From Morinoia aosen (taxonomy: Eukaryota; Arthropoda; Malacostraca; Amphipoda; Talitridae), in NCBI GenBank assembly GCA_030386875.1, contig CM059558.1, forward strand, positions 6,581,501-6,645,500: a DNA stretch of 64,000 nt. The letters are read 5' to 3'. Below, in pieces: positions 22,219-34,080 of this stretch (within the stretch, counting starts at the first letter, position 1; each line of letters starts with the position of its first letter). Position numbers and translations under genes: made by a program. Under the pieces are notes generated by a model. That model was not told where the DNA came from. It saw nothing but the letters and a program-made list of their open reading frames with translations, and did no database searches.

Positions 22219-22779
22219 GTTGATGATGACCTTCAGTCCATTGCCACCGAAGAAAGAATTCAAGCCATTGGAGGGCATCCACAGGCCTTCTTAGAATTGG
22301 CTACCTCTCAGGAATCCCTACCACCATCAAGGCCATCCTCTTCTCTGCTGGTGTCATCCCCACAGTTGGATCTTCCTTCTTCTCAGTCCCTGTAAGCAAT
22401 TTCATCACATTTGCAGCAGTCTTCTACACCATTGCCACAAGAATCTGTTGTTCAATCTGGGTCATTGTCAGCAATTTCAATGTCTTGCCGAAATTTCTCA
22501 GCACCAGCATCCCAACCGTCCACTTCGTCTGTTGAAGATGATTCTGCTCCAAAGCGGAAGAAGCCGAAAAAACAGTTGAGTGAAGCTCACCAGCTCATTT
22601 CTGCAGCTACTGAAGCTTTGGGAAAAATTCAGGCAGGCAATAAAAATTCCAATGAATTTTCAACCACTGGCCAAGCTGTTACCAATTCACTCCTGAAAAT
22701 GAACCCAGATCAGGCTCTTGAAGCGGAACGAATCATATCTGATGTCTTGTACAATGGGCGGAGAGGTTTTTTTGAGTGA
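22219..22779 (+). pseudogene. Harbinger MADF/Myb-like protein, exon 2
   Basis: The frame opens VDDDLQSIATEERIQAIGGH after a good acceptor. It continues through a Ser/Pro/Gln-rich linker and a basic stretch (SAPKRKKPKK, nuclear-localisation-like). It ends in a helical tail (DQALEAERIISDVLYNGRRGFFE, broken here: DQALEAERIIS then DVLYNG) typical of these accessory proteins, then TGA at 22777-22779. One in-frame TAA occurs at 22393-22395. With the two stops in exon 1 the gene carries three nonsense codons and no frameshift across about 315 codons, so it decayed by point mutation. Confidence 0.8.
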
Positions 22780-24841
22780 AAAGGCTCGCTTAACATTAAC
22801 GTAGGGCTATTGTGCCGATTCATCTGGAATGTCATATTTATGGAAGTAATCGTGATAGTAATAAAGCTCAACATTCACGTTTAATACACATCCCATGCTA
22901 ATACCTGATATCATGCACTTCTGAACTTTGTGTCAGTCAGACTGAATTTGAACCAATGTGTTCCATAGTGTTGACGGCCAAGATACTTATTGGTTATTTG
23001 CTCAGTATAGTTCTTTGAAGCACCATGTGCGATGGGAAGGTATTTGCTATCACCTGGTTTTCGACCCATGTATAAAAAATAGGTTTATCACAGTTGGAAT
23101 CATTCTAAGCGGACTTGCATCAGGTATTTCATTGATTAGACCTATACGAATTGAAAGGTAATGGTTAAGAATTTTCAATAGAATGGAGTAGGATGCCTTC
23201 TCTTCATCGTGAGTCTAAATGATTTGGCTGCTGTATTATTTCCTTTTATTTTTTTGCAAAGGAATTTTTTCTGCCCATGAACGGAAACCAAACAAGTAGT
23301 CAACAACTTTGTTGCCATTAGCACTGTGATGTACTTAAGAGCAAAATGTATGTATTTACTTTAGTAGTATAGATGTTGTAAAGTACTTAAATATGAAAAA
23401 TTGGTATATTTTTTTGGCAATGCTGGAAACAATGTTAGGAGAATAAAATGAGTGAAGTGCATATTGATGCCATTCTAGTTTTTGTTTATCTTGCTTATAA
23501 TGTGCTTGATCAGTAATTCTAAATTGAATTTTGTTATGACATAGCTGCTCGTGATTACCATGTTTGCTGTTGTCTGTTGAATTTTGAGGTAATTTTAAGG
23601 GCTTTCATGACAAAGTTATGAACACTGCCGTAGGGCACTTGAAGTTTTTCTTCGTTATTCTTTTTATATTGGTCCCCAACTACAGAAATTGAACAATAAA
23701 ATTATCTGTATATAGTATGTCAGATATGAAACGATATAGTTCAAAGACATATTTTTCTACAATGCCTGATATTCCATCATTATTCAGAATAGTGTCAGTC
23801 ATCTGGAATAGTAATAATTAAACTTTTCCATATGAAATATTTATTCATAAAATGCATCACTTTGTTTCCAGAAGTGGATGGCGTGCAATGAATTATTTTT
23901 TGAAATTTGCACTGCATTTTGTTAAATACTAGTTTTGTCAATGGATGATTATATATTCATGATCTGTGCCCGCAATAAGTCGCCTGTGTAACTTTGAACT
24001 TTTTAAGGTATTTCTATTACTCCAACCTTAGCCTCCGCCTTTGGCGATGTGTACTTTATTCGGTCTTTTATATTTTTGCTATGAATTATATATCGAAATA
24101 AATGTGCGTGCTTATTAGTTAGAAGAATGCAGCTATAACATGTGTAGTAAGTAGCACTTGCAGTGTAGAAAATAAAATCCTTTCGGTCAGGAAAGAAAAT
24201 AAATGACAAATGGATTAATTATATTCAGCAGATTTGTTAACAACAAATGCAGCAAGTTCAAAGTTTAAAGTGAGCTAAGGCGGAGCCGTCCTCCAGTTGG
24301 CTTGATCGTTGCGTGTCTTGGGAATGACGCTTGGTACGTTCAGGTCCCGTCGGCCGTAAGGAGATGCGGTCGAGGAACAGGACGCGCCCGCACGGAGTCT
24401 GAGAGGAAATTAGGAAGATTAGCGAACAAAGAAGAGTAATTCCAGTTAGCCTTAGCAAGTTCCAATTCCTTTCGTAGATAGAAATAGAAGTTATAGGTTA
24501 TGCGTTATAGGTTATGCGTTATAGGTTATGCGTTATAGCTTATGCGATATAGCTTATGCGTTATAGGTTATATCGAATGGGTGACACATCAAAAATTCCC
24601 AGCTCACTAAAATGGTGATTCCCAGTCTATGAACCATAGTCCACACACCTCCATATAATTAGTGAGCCTCCGAAGTGCAGCGGCGGAAGCTAGAAGAGTA
24701 GACGGAGAGCGCGGCAGCCGTGTTGACGTCTCAGCCCATCATGATGGGCAGGTAGCTAGTAGGATGGAAAATAAAGCTCATCTCTCGAGCGGTGGGGAGA
24801 GCCTCGTTGGGTTGTGCGAAACTGAAGGGCTTATTCTCTGA
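22780..24841. other. Harbinger internal sequence without genes; 14-bp tandem repeat
   Basis: No coding region is recognised. Bases 24491-24571 are 5.8 units of TTATAGGTTATGCG with minor changes. Bases 24270-24460 and 24660-24840 are richer in G+C than their surroundings but contain no ORF I can support. Confidence 0.5.
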
Positions 24842-25249
24842 AGGCCCTATTACACGGGGCAACATTTTGCCTCGACTACGGTAACTGAAATGACGCAACT
24901 TATGGGTGCGTTATCAGACGAGGCAACCAGTGTGGCGTTGACTATGACAGAGGGAGGTTGTAGCTCGCAGTGACTGCGGCATGTGATTTCATATTTCATC
25001 ATTAAATGAAAAGCATCAAGAACGTATACAAAACTTAGATCCTGTTTTACGCTTTTAAATGTCCTTGCATTATTTATTGACTTTATTCTCTAAAAACGGA
25101 TGAGATTGATGGGTCATACGATTATTGATTCAATATAATTCTTTTGATGTATTATTGACTTCCATGAAAATAATATTTAATTTGTATGGTATAGGTATAT
25201 GGTATATACCAAGCCTTTTCCTCTTTTCACGTAGAGGGTGGCTAGCATC

Positions 25250-25501
25250 ATTTACATGATACTTTACAGGGAATGTACATGATAGGGGTTCCCCAGGCCC
25301 CTAGTCACGCCCGAGCTTTAGGCCTCATTTTTCTCTCGTTTAGTGCTCAGGTAACATTTCTTGAGGACAGTGACCATACTGCAGGCAACGACCCTGATTT
25401 GCCGCATCAGCGTTTTTCACGCCAACTGCCGCTCACAGGGATCGAACCTGGGCATGAAGCATAGAATGCAAGCGCTCTATACACTCGGCCACTGCGAGGC
25501 C
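25250..25501 (-). mobile_element. tRNA-derived SINE
   Basis: On the minus strand the head reads like a tRNA: an A box within TGGCCGAGTGTATAGAGC (about 25491-25474) and a perfect B box GGTTCGATCCC (25448-25438), correctly spaced for an internal RNA polymerase III promoter. The acceptor stem and anticodon arm are not convincingly tRNA-like, and a unique body of about 190 nt follows, so this is a SINE and not a tRNA gene. The 3' end near 25250 is approximate and has no clear poly(A) tail. Confidence 0.7.
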
Positions 25502-25665
25502 CTATTTAATTTGTGAGAGTCAATATTAAATGCACTATTAAAAACATCATACTATAATAAATTTTTAACATCTTTTTTACAGCTCATATTCGCATATAAA
25601 TATAATAATTTGTGTTTTTATACCGCACAGAAATAAACAAAAGGAACAGTAATTTAATTAATTAA

Positions 25666-25878
25666 TACTTTGACTGCGGCAACTAAATATAAAGTTTAAC
25701 ACCAAACTCAAATTTTAAGTCAATTGTAGTAAACTATTTTGAAAATACCAAACATGAACTGGATCGTGCCTTCATTTAACGTTGATTAAATATTTATGGA
25801 AATTGAGTTTGCGTCGGTGAGCAGCATTATGAAAATTACCTCCGTGTACCACCGGTGGCGCACGTCGCAGTCGAAGTG
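25666..25878 (+). mobile_element. piggyBac-like MITE copy 1 (TTAA target)
   Basis: A 213-bp unit flanked by TTAA (25662-25665, 25879-25882) with inverted ends of the form YACTTTGACTGCGGC / GTCGCAGTCGAAGTG. TTAA targets and these ends are typical of piggyBac-mobilised MITEs. It is closely related to copy 2 at 26417-26637 but in the opposite orientation. Confidence 0.8.
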
Positions 25879-26416
25879 TTAAAGCACATTCATTTGGTAC
25901 ATTGATATAGTTAGGTTCAAGCCTAAAAAAATATTAAATGGTTTGATCATTAGCAGCTGAATAAATTATTGAATATTTTTCTACCCGCTACTTATGATAG
26001 AAAATTAAAAATGAATGCACATAAAGTTACCTGACTTCATAGGGTCAATCTTTTTTTTCCTGACACTCTTGTGGCAGTTAGTAATGTTTTTCTATTTTTC
26101 TTATGGCTTCGATAGTTACATTATATTCAGCTAAACTGTTTAAACTTATAAACCTATGGATTATTCTTTTTCAACTTTCTGACCACTTTATTTATCATAA
26201 AATACTACCTGATAAACATTCCAATATATGGAAAAGTTATAGAATATAGAATATAGAAAAGTTATAAACTGAAATTTCACGAATATATGGTAAATGGTAA
26301 TATTCCGCTTTATTTTGTACAGAAATTACGACTTATTATGTGCCCAAAATGACACTTAACTGCTTATATAAGACTTATTAGCATTCCATATTATAGGACA
26401 CCGCGCCATTTATTAA

Positions 26417-26637
26417 CACTTTGACTGCGGCGTGCGCCACCGGTGGTACACGGAGGAAATTTTCATAATGCTGCTGACCGACCAATAGTCGCAAACTCAA
26501 TTTTCATAAATATTTAATCAAAACTAAATACAGGCACGATCCAGTTTATGTTTGGTATTTTCAAAATAGTTTACTATAAATGACTTAAAATTTGAGTTTG
26601 GTGGTGAACTTAATACCTAGTTGCCGCAGTCAAAGTG
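26417..26637 (-). mobile_element. piggyBac-like MITE copy 2 (TTAA target)
   Basis: A 221-bp unit flanked by TTAA (26413-26416, 26638-26641) with ends CACTTTGACTGCGGC and the inverse of CACTTTGACTGCGGCAA. It aligns over its full length with the reverse complement of copy 1 (shared TACACGGAGG, ATAATGCTGCT, AACTCAA, GGCACGATCCAGTT). Confidence 0.8.
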
Positions 26638-27674
26638 TTAAATCCTTCGACTTTCTATTGAATGGTGGACCGAGTTCATGTTGGCTCAGTGGGAGGCGGT
26701 GTTTCATAGCAAACGACATTGATGAAAGGCTTCTATTATCAATTGTATGGCTGATCGAGACCATAGTGAACCAGACGGAGAAGGTGTAGCAGACATCTTC
26801 ACACTACGACGCTCAGTCGAGCACTGCTCCGTCGCCCTGAGGTGCACCGTGCCTGACTCAGCACGACGTTTTTGAACAAACGCGATAACCAAAACTCGCC
26901 CAGCAACTGCAGTCCGTTGCTTTCAGAAGCATCCGTCGCTGCTTTTTGGAGCAATTGTTGCCCCGTGTAATAGGGCCTTGAGAGGCAAGATAGAAGTTAG
27001 TTCGATAACGGGTAGTGGCGAACTGCTGAAGGTCGTCTTGGCTTGACTAGGTAAGCTCTGTTCACAATGAGGGTGCATTCAGGTGGTTGCACTCAGGTCA
27101 AGTAATGACAATTGCGTACTATGGTGTAGACAGAGAAGGCCAATTTTTGGTGAGCTGGGAATACTACAATAAAGACGTGAAATCAAGCGAATAATTCTAG
27201 AATTATCGTAACACTCGATGGCAACTTGAATTCCTATATACAAAAGAAGGGAATCCAAAATAAAGCCCCAAAGCAACTGCAGGAAATCCTGCAGATTTCT
27301 GCACATGCAGGGAGAAAAGCTGTGGTACAATTATAACGGTTATGTATACGTTCTTGTTATTAAAAGGAATATTTGTTTGTTAATGAACATGTGTTTGCAT
27401 TCGTTGATATCCTCATCTTAATCATTTTTTTGAACATGCATTCTTAAACCAACATAGTAGTAGGCACCGGGCCTAGAAAGTTTATTCGGAATAGGTTTAT
27501 CTTCTTTTAGGTAAACTATCAATGTCCTGTACACTTGGGATAATAAATACATAAAATATTCAACTGTTTACTCCCCTTGCTTAGATTCAGGATTACATTA
27601 TTTTGAAAACTGGGAATGAAGAATAGTTTACATGAGTAGGTCTAAATGACATTAATTCCTGCTACTGCACACCA

Positions 27675-28458
27675 TCACAAGACATCATTTTGCCAAGATA
27701 CTGCACCTTCTTCTACAAAGTACTTGGCAAGGAAGTCTCTCACTGTCTTAGCATCACTAGCCACATTGCGAGGATGTGTTTGTAGGCCCAACATCTGAGT
27801 TGGCATGCGCCAAGGTTTTCCAATTGACACACCAGAACTTTGGTCAACATTCCACGAATCTGGGCATGTGCGGCGCAGCATGTTATGCATTGCTAAACAG
27901 GCAAGAACTATTTTCTCAACTTTCTTGGAATGCAAATTGATGGGTGAAAGAAAAACTCTAAACTTATTGGCAAGAATCCCAAACGCATTTTCAGCAGCTC
28001 TTCGAGCACGTGACAATCGGTAGTTGAAAATGCGTTGTTGGTGCGACAAATCACGCAATGAATAGGGTTTCATCAAGTAACTTTTCATAGGGAATGCATC
28101 ATCTGCTACAATAGCGTGTGGCGCGATCAACATCACTGTTAGGAAGTGCTAGAGGAGAAGGTATGCCTAATTTATTAGTTTCAATGTAGTGCTTCAAATT
28201 TGACATTTCCCAGGCACTGGCATCCGATACCCTGCCATTCATTCCCACGTCTGCGTACAGAAATTCATAATTAGCATTCACAAGAGTGAGCAATATTATG
28301 GAGTGTGATCACTTGTAGTTGAAGTAGTAAGATCCACTCTCTCTTGAGGGTTGTATGAGTACATGTTTGCCATCGAGTGCTCCGATGCAGTGCGGGAAGT
28401 TCCACTTCAGGTAAAAATCACTGGCTACTGATTCCCACTCTGCTTGAGTTTGTGGAGT
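27675..28458 (-). pseudogene. Harbinger DDE transposase, exon 3 (catalytic core)
   Basis: This is the nuclease that cuts the TIRs. The exon starts after CTCTTTTACAG with TPQTQAEWESVASDF, then shows the first catalytic Asp in CIGALDGKH, a second in VGMNGRVSDAS, the third acidic region ADDAFPMKSYLMKPY and the Glu region RLSRARRAAENAFGILA, all standard for DDE_Tnp_4 nucleases. A TGA (28309-28311) interrupts the conserved YFNYK-SHSI segment, and the frame is lost near 28115, between the SDV and DDAFP segments. The protein ends at TAA 27675. The motifs are intact but the reading frame is not, so it is inactive. Confidence 0.88.
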
Positions 28459-29021
28459 CTGTAAAAGAGTGAAAAAGAAGGAGTTACAGATTGAAATCCA
28501 CCACAACTGTATTTGATAGTTAATAAAACATCTTTTCATGAGTTCTAAGCAATTTTGTTGGAAGAAGACAGTGATTACATTAATTCCACTACTATCCATG
28601 CATTAATTCATTGCAAAAATATGCATTTACCTCATGCATCTCAAAGTTCATTGATAATAGAACTAGTCGCAGGTTACAACGAACTGAGGAGCAATCAAAG
28701 AAATCATATAAGTACTTTACACACGACTAACTTTCTGAGCGATTGTTCATCAATTCAAGTAGCACCCCAAGACCAGACTGCATTTGAAGAACATTGTTTA
28801 CTCGTTATATTCAGCTCGGTTATTGTATCAAGTCAATACTGTATTCATGCTGAAGCGTGAGTCACTTAACTCATTTCATTACCAAATTTTGAGGGATTTC
28901 AACTTACTGCAAATTTTAAAATGTTTGCCATATATCAGAACATTTATTTTACCATTTGAATTCCATTATAATACTCATTCCAGAGTAATATTTGACCACA
29001 ACACTACAACGAGATCCTTAC
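28459..29021 (-). other. Intron 2 of the Harbinger transposase
   Basis: It begins with the donor GTAAGG (29021) and ends in CTCTTTTACAG (28459). It joins exon 2 (ending EYMK) to exon 3 (starting TPQTQAEW) in phase 0. No other feature is seen inside. Confidence 0.72.
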
Positions 29022-29151
29022 CTTCATGTATTCATCCTTAAGAACAGCATAGATGGCCTCACAAGTTTCAGGTATGATGATGGAGAGTGACTGCATAGAT
29101 ATTCTTGTCAAATATTGTAGAGAAGTGTAAGAACCACCTGCTGACAGTCAC
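29022..29151 (-). pseudogene. Harbinger transposase, exon 2
   Basis: A 130-nt exon between TTTTTTACAG and GTAAGG. It encodes LSAGGSYTSLQYLTRISMQS and then IIIPETCEAIYAVLKDEYMK, the helical region preceding the nuclease core in Harbinger proteins. It is too short for ordinary ORF finding. Its first full codon after the split Arg codon is TGA, another probable nonsense change. Phase fits exon 1 (2 nt + 1 nt) and exon 3 (phase 0). Confidence 0.75.
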
Positions 29152-30469
29152 CTGTAAAAAATAATCCATACATGAGAAACACAAACATGGTTGTCAACTA
29201 GCATCAGAATTTCTTAAATATAATTTCTATGAGGTCCAGAGTAACAGCAATTATTTCCTAATCGACATAAGTTATGAGTTCTCTTACAATAATTAAGAAT
29301 TGTAGAATCACCAGGAAAAAACATTTAACTCTCACATTTCCTATGAAATATGCAAGTTAGTGGCGACTGGCGATTGAAGAAAATGAAAACAGTCAACCAA
29401 AAAAGATGATCCGTAAGAAGGAAAATCTATTTCAACAAATACATGGCATGCTTAACATTTAGCATTGGGTTTTCACATTCTTCCTTCAAAAGATCACATT
29501 CTCCTAGATATGTTCAAGAGGTAAAACAGCTGTAGGTGAAAGAACAAACAAAATGCTAAAGCATTATATTAGAAATAAGATATGATTTGCTGGGCCAAGC
29601 AATGGACGCCTCCAAAATGTGCAGCAAAAATATAGGTAAAGCATATAGCACACGGAAAACTGTGTATTGATTTAATTGTTGCTTTATAACTGCATTGAAA
29701 GACAATTGAAATGTATTAGCCCAATTGCAAATTGAAACACAAGCTGCAAGTCATTTGTCAACTTTCTATTTTTTAATTATAATGCACATGTACTACAGTT
29801 TAAACTTGCTCTTCTCGAACTGCTCATAAGTGATTACATAAAGTATGAAATGAAAACAAAGCATTTCCTCAATACATTAATAATTATGAAATAAGGGAAA
29901 ATGGATACAACATTACGAGAGATGTTTTCTATTTATCATGAATGGGAAGATAGAATAAAAGAAAAAGAAAAATTATGTGATAAAAATATAATATTCCCCT
30001 CTAGGGGTAAATGATTAGGCACTCTAAAGAACCACTTTCTTCAACACAAATAAAGAACCCAAAATAAAAAACTATCTTCATATCCATCTCAAATAGTAAC
30101 TAGATAGCAATTATGTCAATTTTATCTGTGTGACATGTTCTAATTTTTGTTTTTGAGATCTCTTTTAATGACTGTTTACAACATTTTATTTCTTTATTTA
30201 ATGCAAACATTATGACTTGTATTTTGAAGCTTATGAAGGAGCTGGACTCCAAAACATTTCCAAATTAAATATGATCAAGTTTCTTGTAATTTTCCTCATT
30301 TTTAAATTCCTAAATTTCTAAGAAACTATGTTAAATTGATCAGTGTCATCATGTACCTATATAACCTTTTCATGTTGCATATTGGAAATGCTTATCTAGC
30401 CAAACAACATTCATATATAGAATTTTCCTGGAAGACAGTGCACAATTACGGAAATCTGAAATGACTTGC
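29152..30469 (-). other. Intron 1 of the Harbinger transposase (GC donor)
   Basis: 1.3 kb, AT-rich, starting GCAAGT and ending TTTTTTACAG. The donor is GC in place of GT in an otherwise strong donor context; GC-AG introns are a known minor class, but a decayed GT is equally possible in a dead element. No gene or repeat was recognised inside. Confidence 0.6.
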
Positions 30470-30792
30470 CTCAGAGTAGCTTCCAGTCGAGCACCCACAG
30501 GGAGACTTTCACGGAGATGAGTGTTTTCCTTCTGGATGAGTGGAGTTATCTTCTGCAGTAGAATGCCAAATATTTCTTCACTCATCCTGGTATAGTATTG
30601 AAAGTCTGCTTTTTCTTTGTACATTGATTCTGGCAGCAGTTGATTATAACTGCCTTGATGATATTCCAACCACGGCTTTCTCCATCGTTACCTCCAAGCA
30701 CCTTCGTTCTGGTTTTCATCACATAGAAGTGAAGATGCCCCACAAATTAGGGCAACGCATGCACTTTCTAAAGCAACTTGAGAAGTACTCAT
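30470..30792 (-). pseudogene. Harbinger transposase, exon 1
   Basis: An ATG at 30792 opens a frame of 107 codons plus 2 nt. It has a hydrophobic N-terminal segment (STSQVALESACVALICG), then RWRKPWLEYHQ, FQYYTRMSEEIFGILLQKI, PLIQKENTHLRESLPVGARL and EATLR, the standard N-terminal region of Harbinger nucleases. A TAA at 30688-30690 interrupts it just before RWRKPWLEY. Spliced, the three exons would give about 410 codons, the normal family length. Confidence 0.8.
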
Positions 30793-31816
30793 TGTGTTAT
30801 CAACTACATCTACAAAAACAGTCATTAATTATTTTAAAGGATTTTCTGTAATATGCTCTTGAATATTTATTACAAAATTTAGTCTCATTTTCTGCACCAC
30901 TACAGGGCAGGTCATAAGTTTCCATACAAAAGGCAACTGAATATTCTATATTGGATACAAATTTATACATATGATATACTCTATGTGATCATCAATGTTT
31001 CCAATACATATATTAACTTGAGTATTCAAAATAATGATAATCATATGAAGCACATATGAATATAACTTTGCTCCATATGTAACATTATTCTACCCATGTA
31101 TGGAAACTTATGACCTACTCTGAAGTTATTTACATGATCTGGGCACTGTATTACTTGTAGGTATATGGATCAATAAAAATTAGAAAAATTGTTTAGCATG
31201 CATCAAGGCACTAGGTCTGTAACCATATGCATTATGGGATTAATGTTCAAAATTTATCTATGCTGCCTAGTACTGTATCAACTTAATATTCACAACCAAT
31301 TAAATAAAACCATCAAAATATGGCTTGAACCCTCATGCATGTAAATGAAATCAACTAATTTTAAAGCAGTGTTCATTGTTCTGTAAAACAAACTGACCAA
31401 ATAATGACACTCAGCAATTCAAGAAGTTTGATATGAGCTCACTTATAAAAATTTGAACAAAATATAAGTAAATTTCAATATTTAAAATAAAAATTATCAT
31501 CAATTTTTTAATCCCTTCAATCACAGTGATTCTTTCTGCTGCACCTAGGTTTCAGTTCTGTTCATATATGCACACACACACTTCAGTTATGTTTACTATC
31601 TTCCAAAAAAATTAATTTAACAATACATAATATGTATCAATTGACTAAACGCACTCGAGGAGCAGCCTTGTTTGTTTACATATTGTTCGCGAACAACTTT
31701 ACACCGACGAACACGGAGTCTGGACGTCTGGACACGATCCGGAAAAGTTCGTGATTTTGCTCGCGTTTTGGTGTGTTCGTGATTGACGAAATGTTTGATA
31801 GTGTGGACGGGCCTTT

Positions 31817-32340
31817 AGTCCAGGTGTCTCTTTAGACTTTGGACAAGAAGACATGAAACTCTTTCGACTTTACGACGTGAGACGTCTTTCGTCGAATCTC
31901 ATTACAGTGCTTCTTAAATACACGGATACATTTCAGCATAGACAGTGATCTATTTCCTTTTGTGAAAATGGCGCATACCAACATGAGCAACTGCATAACA
32001 CGACAAATATGTAAAATTAAATGTTAAATATTTGTGCTACTTAGCTAGGTAATCAAACTAATGTCGAAATATTGAAATACAATACAAATGAAACTTGATG
32101 GATGACTAAAGTAAATGCACGGGCACACCATCAGCATAGGCCCACCAAGCTAGGGGCAACTCGTCTATTTTTCGCTATGCCACAGGTGAACACCTGAAAA
32201 GAAAAATAGAATTATCATGGAACTATTGCATAATGGATTCTACAACCATATGCGTCGCCTGGCACCAGTAAGATCGCATAAGAAATACCATAATTTTTTG
32301 TAATAGTAAAATATTTTATTATATCCCAGGAGGTTATTTA
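31817..32340. other. Right flank of the Harbinger element; nothing recognised
   Basis: The sequence does not continue the H1 MITE seen on the left flank. No ORF or repeat structure of note before the tandem array starts at about 32341. Confidence 0.4.
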
Positions 32341-34080
32341 GCATACTAGGTGATACGTAACAATGAAAAATTGCCTCTAATGTTGACCTCACAGTCTTAA
32401 GCAGAAAATAATTTAAATCAACCCATTTTACTTTCAACCTTACTCCATCATATCGCCAGTTCTATGTCCGTAAGCTAAAATTTCAATATGAGTGTGCGCT
32501 AACAAGAGTGTTTTTACCAATGCATTTCAGGAATTATGTTTTCTCAGCCACTTGAAATAAAATGCATTGTCAAAATCAGACTAACGCAACGAAGGAAACG
32601 CATTTTCCCGAGGTGTTCTTCCCATCATTTCTTTCAACAATTAACATTCATGGGTATTACGATACACACGTGTGAACATCAAGTGGGGATCTAAATGTAA
32701 AGATATTTGAAAAAATCGTTCTAATTAAAACATTTGAAAATGCGGCGTAATTCATTTTTTGGAGTAACTTTATGGAACATCCTTTTTATCTTTTATTTTC
32801 TTATTCCTCTCATTCAATGTTCTTGTTAGTCGTGTGTGTAAATTTTCTGTTTCTTAAACTCGTGAGTATATTACGACAACACTATTATCGGTAGTTAACT
32901 TTTCGTACTGTTCCAGCTATGCTGGAAATGTTATGGTTACCATTGTGCAACAATCCACATATCTCTACTGTATCTCCGGTGAACTCTTTTGTGCCAGTAT
33001 TATCAGCGTAGGCAGTAAATAAATATTATAAAATCTTATGGTAGAACATTTAACTTCCTTCGAGCTCAGTATTTTGGCATACTAGTCGATCCGTAAGAGT
33101 GAAAAAAATTGTTCCGAATGTCGACCTCATAGTCTTAGACGCAGAATAATTTAAATTTGCCCATTTTACTCTAATCATAAGTCCCTCATGTCACTAGTTA
33201 CTGTGTTCATGCGCGCTGGCGAGACTGTTTTGAACTATGCATCACCCGGATAATGTTTTCTAGTTACGGATATTTATTTGCATTTTCGAAATCAAATTAA
33301 TTAACGCAAAGAAGGGAACGCATTTTTCTAGTGCTTTTCTTCCAATCACTTTCGTCCCGACGTACGAATCATTGTTTCATTTTCTTATTCCAGTCTTAAA
33401 ATACTCTTCTTAGTCTTGTGTGGCGATTTTCAGCTTCTAACTCTCGTGAGTACATTATGACAACAGTATTTTAGGTATTTAATTTTTTCTATTGTTCCAG
33501 CTATGTTGAAAATGTTATGGCTAGCATTGTAAAACAAACGTTCTTATGTCTTCGACTCCATTGAACACTTTTGTGCCAATATTATTAGCGTAAGTAGGAT
33601 ATATCATAAATTTTTGGTTATAGTGAATATTTGATTCTCTCCGAGGCCATCATTTGGCACACTAATTTATGCGTTAGAGTGGAAAATTGTCCCAAGCCCC
33701 GAAAGTCAATCTCATAATTTTAGACGCAAAATGAATGAAATCCACACATTTTACTTTTAACATCAATCCCTCATACTCGTATCACTAGTTCCTATATTCG
33801 TATGCTCATATTTCAATATATGTGCGCACTAATGAGAGGATGTTCAACAATGCGCTAGGATTATGTTTTCTTGATTACTTATATTTATATGCATTGTCAA
33901 AATCAGGTTATCGCATAGAAGGGAACGAATTTTTTGTGTTTTTCTTTCAATCATTTTTGTTTCGACATGTGACATGAGTATTACGATACCCAGGTGTTGG
34001 TAACTTAGGATTAATGTTAAGATATTTTTAAAGATGTTGTAAACATTTCATATTTGAACTTTATTTGAAATACACTGTTT
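32341..34080. repeat. Three degenerate tandem units of about 430-740 bp
   Basis: Units start at GCATACTAGGTGATACG (32341), GCATACTAGTCGATCCG (33077) and GCACACTAATTTATGCG (33657). Each continues with a GACCTCA(C/T)AGTCTTAG-like tract, CCCATTTTACT, CACTAGTT(A/C)CT, a GGATTATGTTTTCT-like box and AACGCA(A/T)AGAAGGGAACG. The units differ at many positions and by indels. A related fragment recurs beyond the second LINE at about 38195-38310 (TTTCTCTCAATCATTTGTTT), so that LINE probably landed in the same array. Confidence 0.75.

Larger units (their letters stand above)
24842..26978. mobile_element. 2.1-kb TIR element, TSD TGA
   Basis: The left end AGGCCCTATTACACGGGG (24842) is inverted at the right end (26958-26978), continuing as CAACA / TGTTG. 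TGA flanks both sides (24839-24841, 26979-26981). The G/C-rich TIRs and 3-bp duplication again point to Harbinger-type mobilisation, though TGA is not a typical target. It contains a SINE and two piggyBac-like MITEs and has no transposase. It sits between the two genes of the 17.3-kb Harbinger element. Confidence 0.78.
14477..31813. mobile_element. PIF/Harbinger DNA transposon with MADF protein and transposase genes, 17.3 kb with nested insertions
   Basis: The left end GGCCCGTCCACACTATCAA (14477-14495) is exactly inverted at 31795-31813, and TTT flanks both sides (14474-14476, 31814-31816), a 3-bp duplication as in PIF/Harbinger. Just inside each end are many GTTCGTG / CACGAAC motifs, possible transposase-binding sites. 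Inside are the two genes diagnostic of the superfamily: a MADF/Myb-like protein on the plus strand (20355-22779) and a DDE nuclease on the minus strand (30792-27675), convergent with long introns. Both carry stops, so the element is dead. Later insertions (MITEs at 15390 and 15933, Copia at about 16.4 kb, a TIR element at 24842) account for about 7 kb. Confidence 0.85.

Noticed and set aside
24491-24571. CRISPR-like array
   Set aside because: A contiguous 14-bp tandem repeat without spacers, in a eukaryotic context.
25438-25501. tRNA gene on the minus strand
   Set aside because: A and B boxes are present but the acceptor and anticodon arms do not pair as a tRNA and a non-tRNA body follows, so it is called a SINE.
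31814-31816. TTT as proof of the Harbinger target duplication
   Set aside because: Kept only as supporting evidence: a 3-bp match can be chance, and the right flank does not continue the H1 MITE seen on the left.
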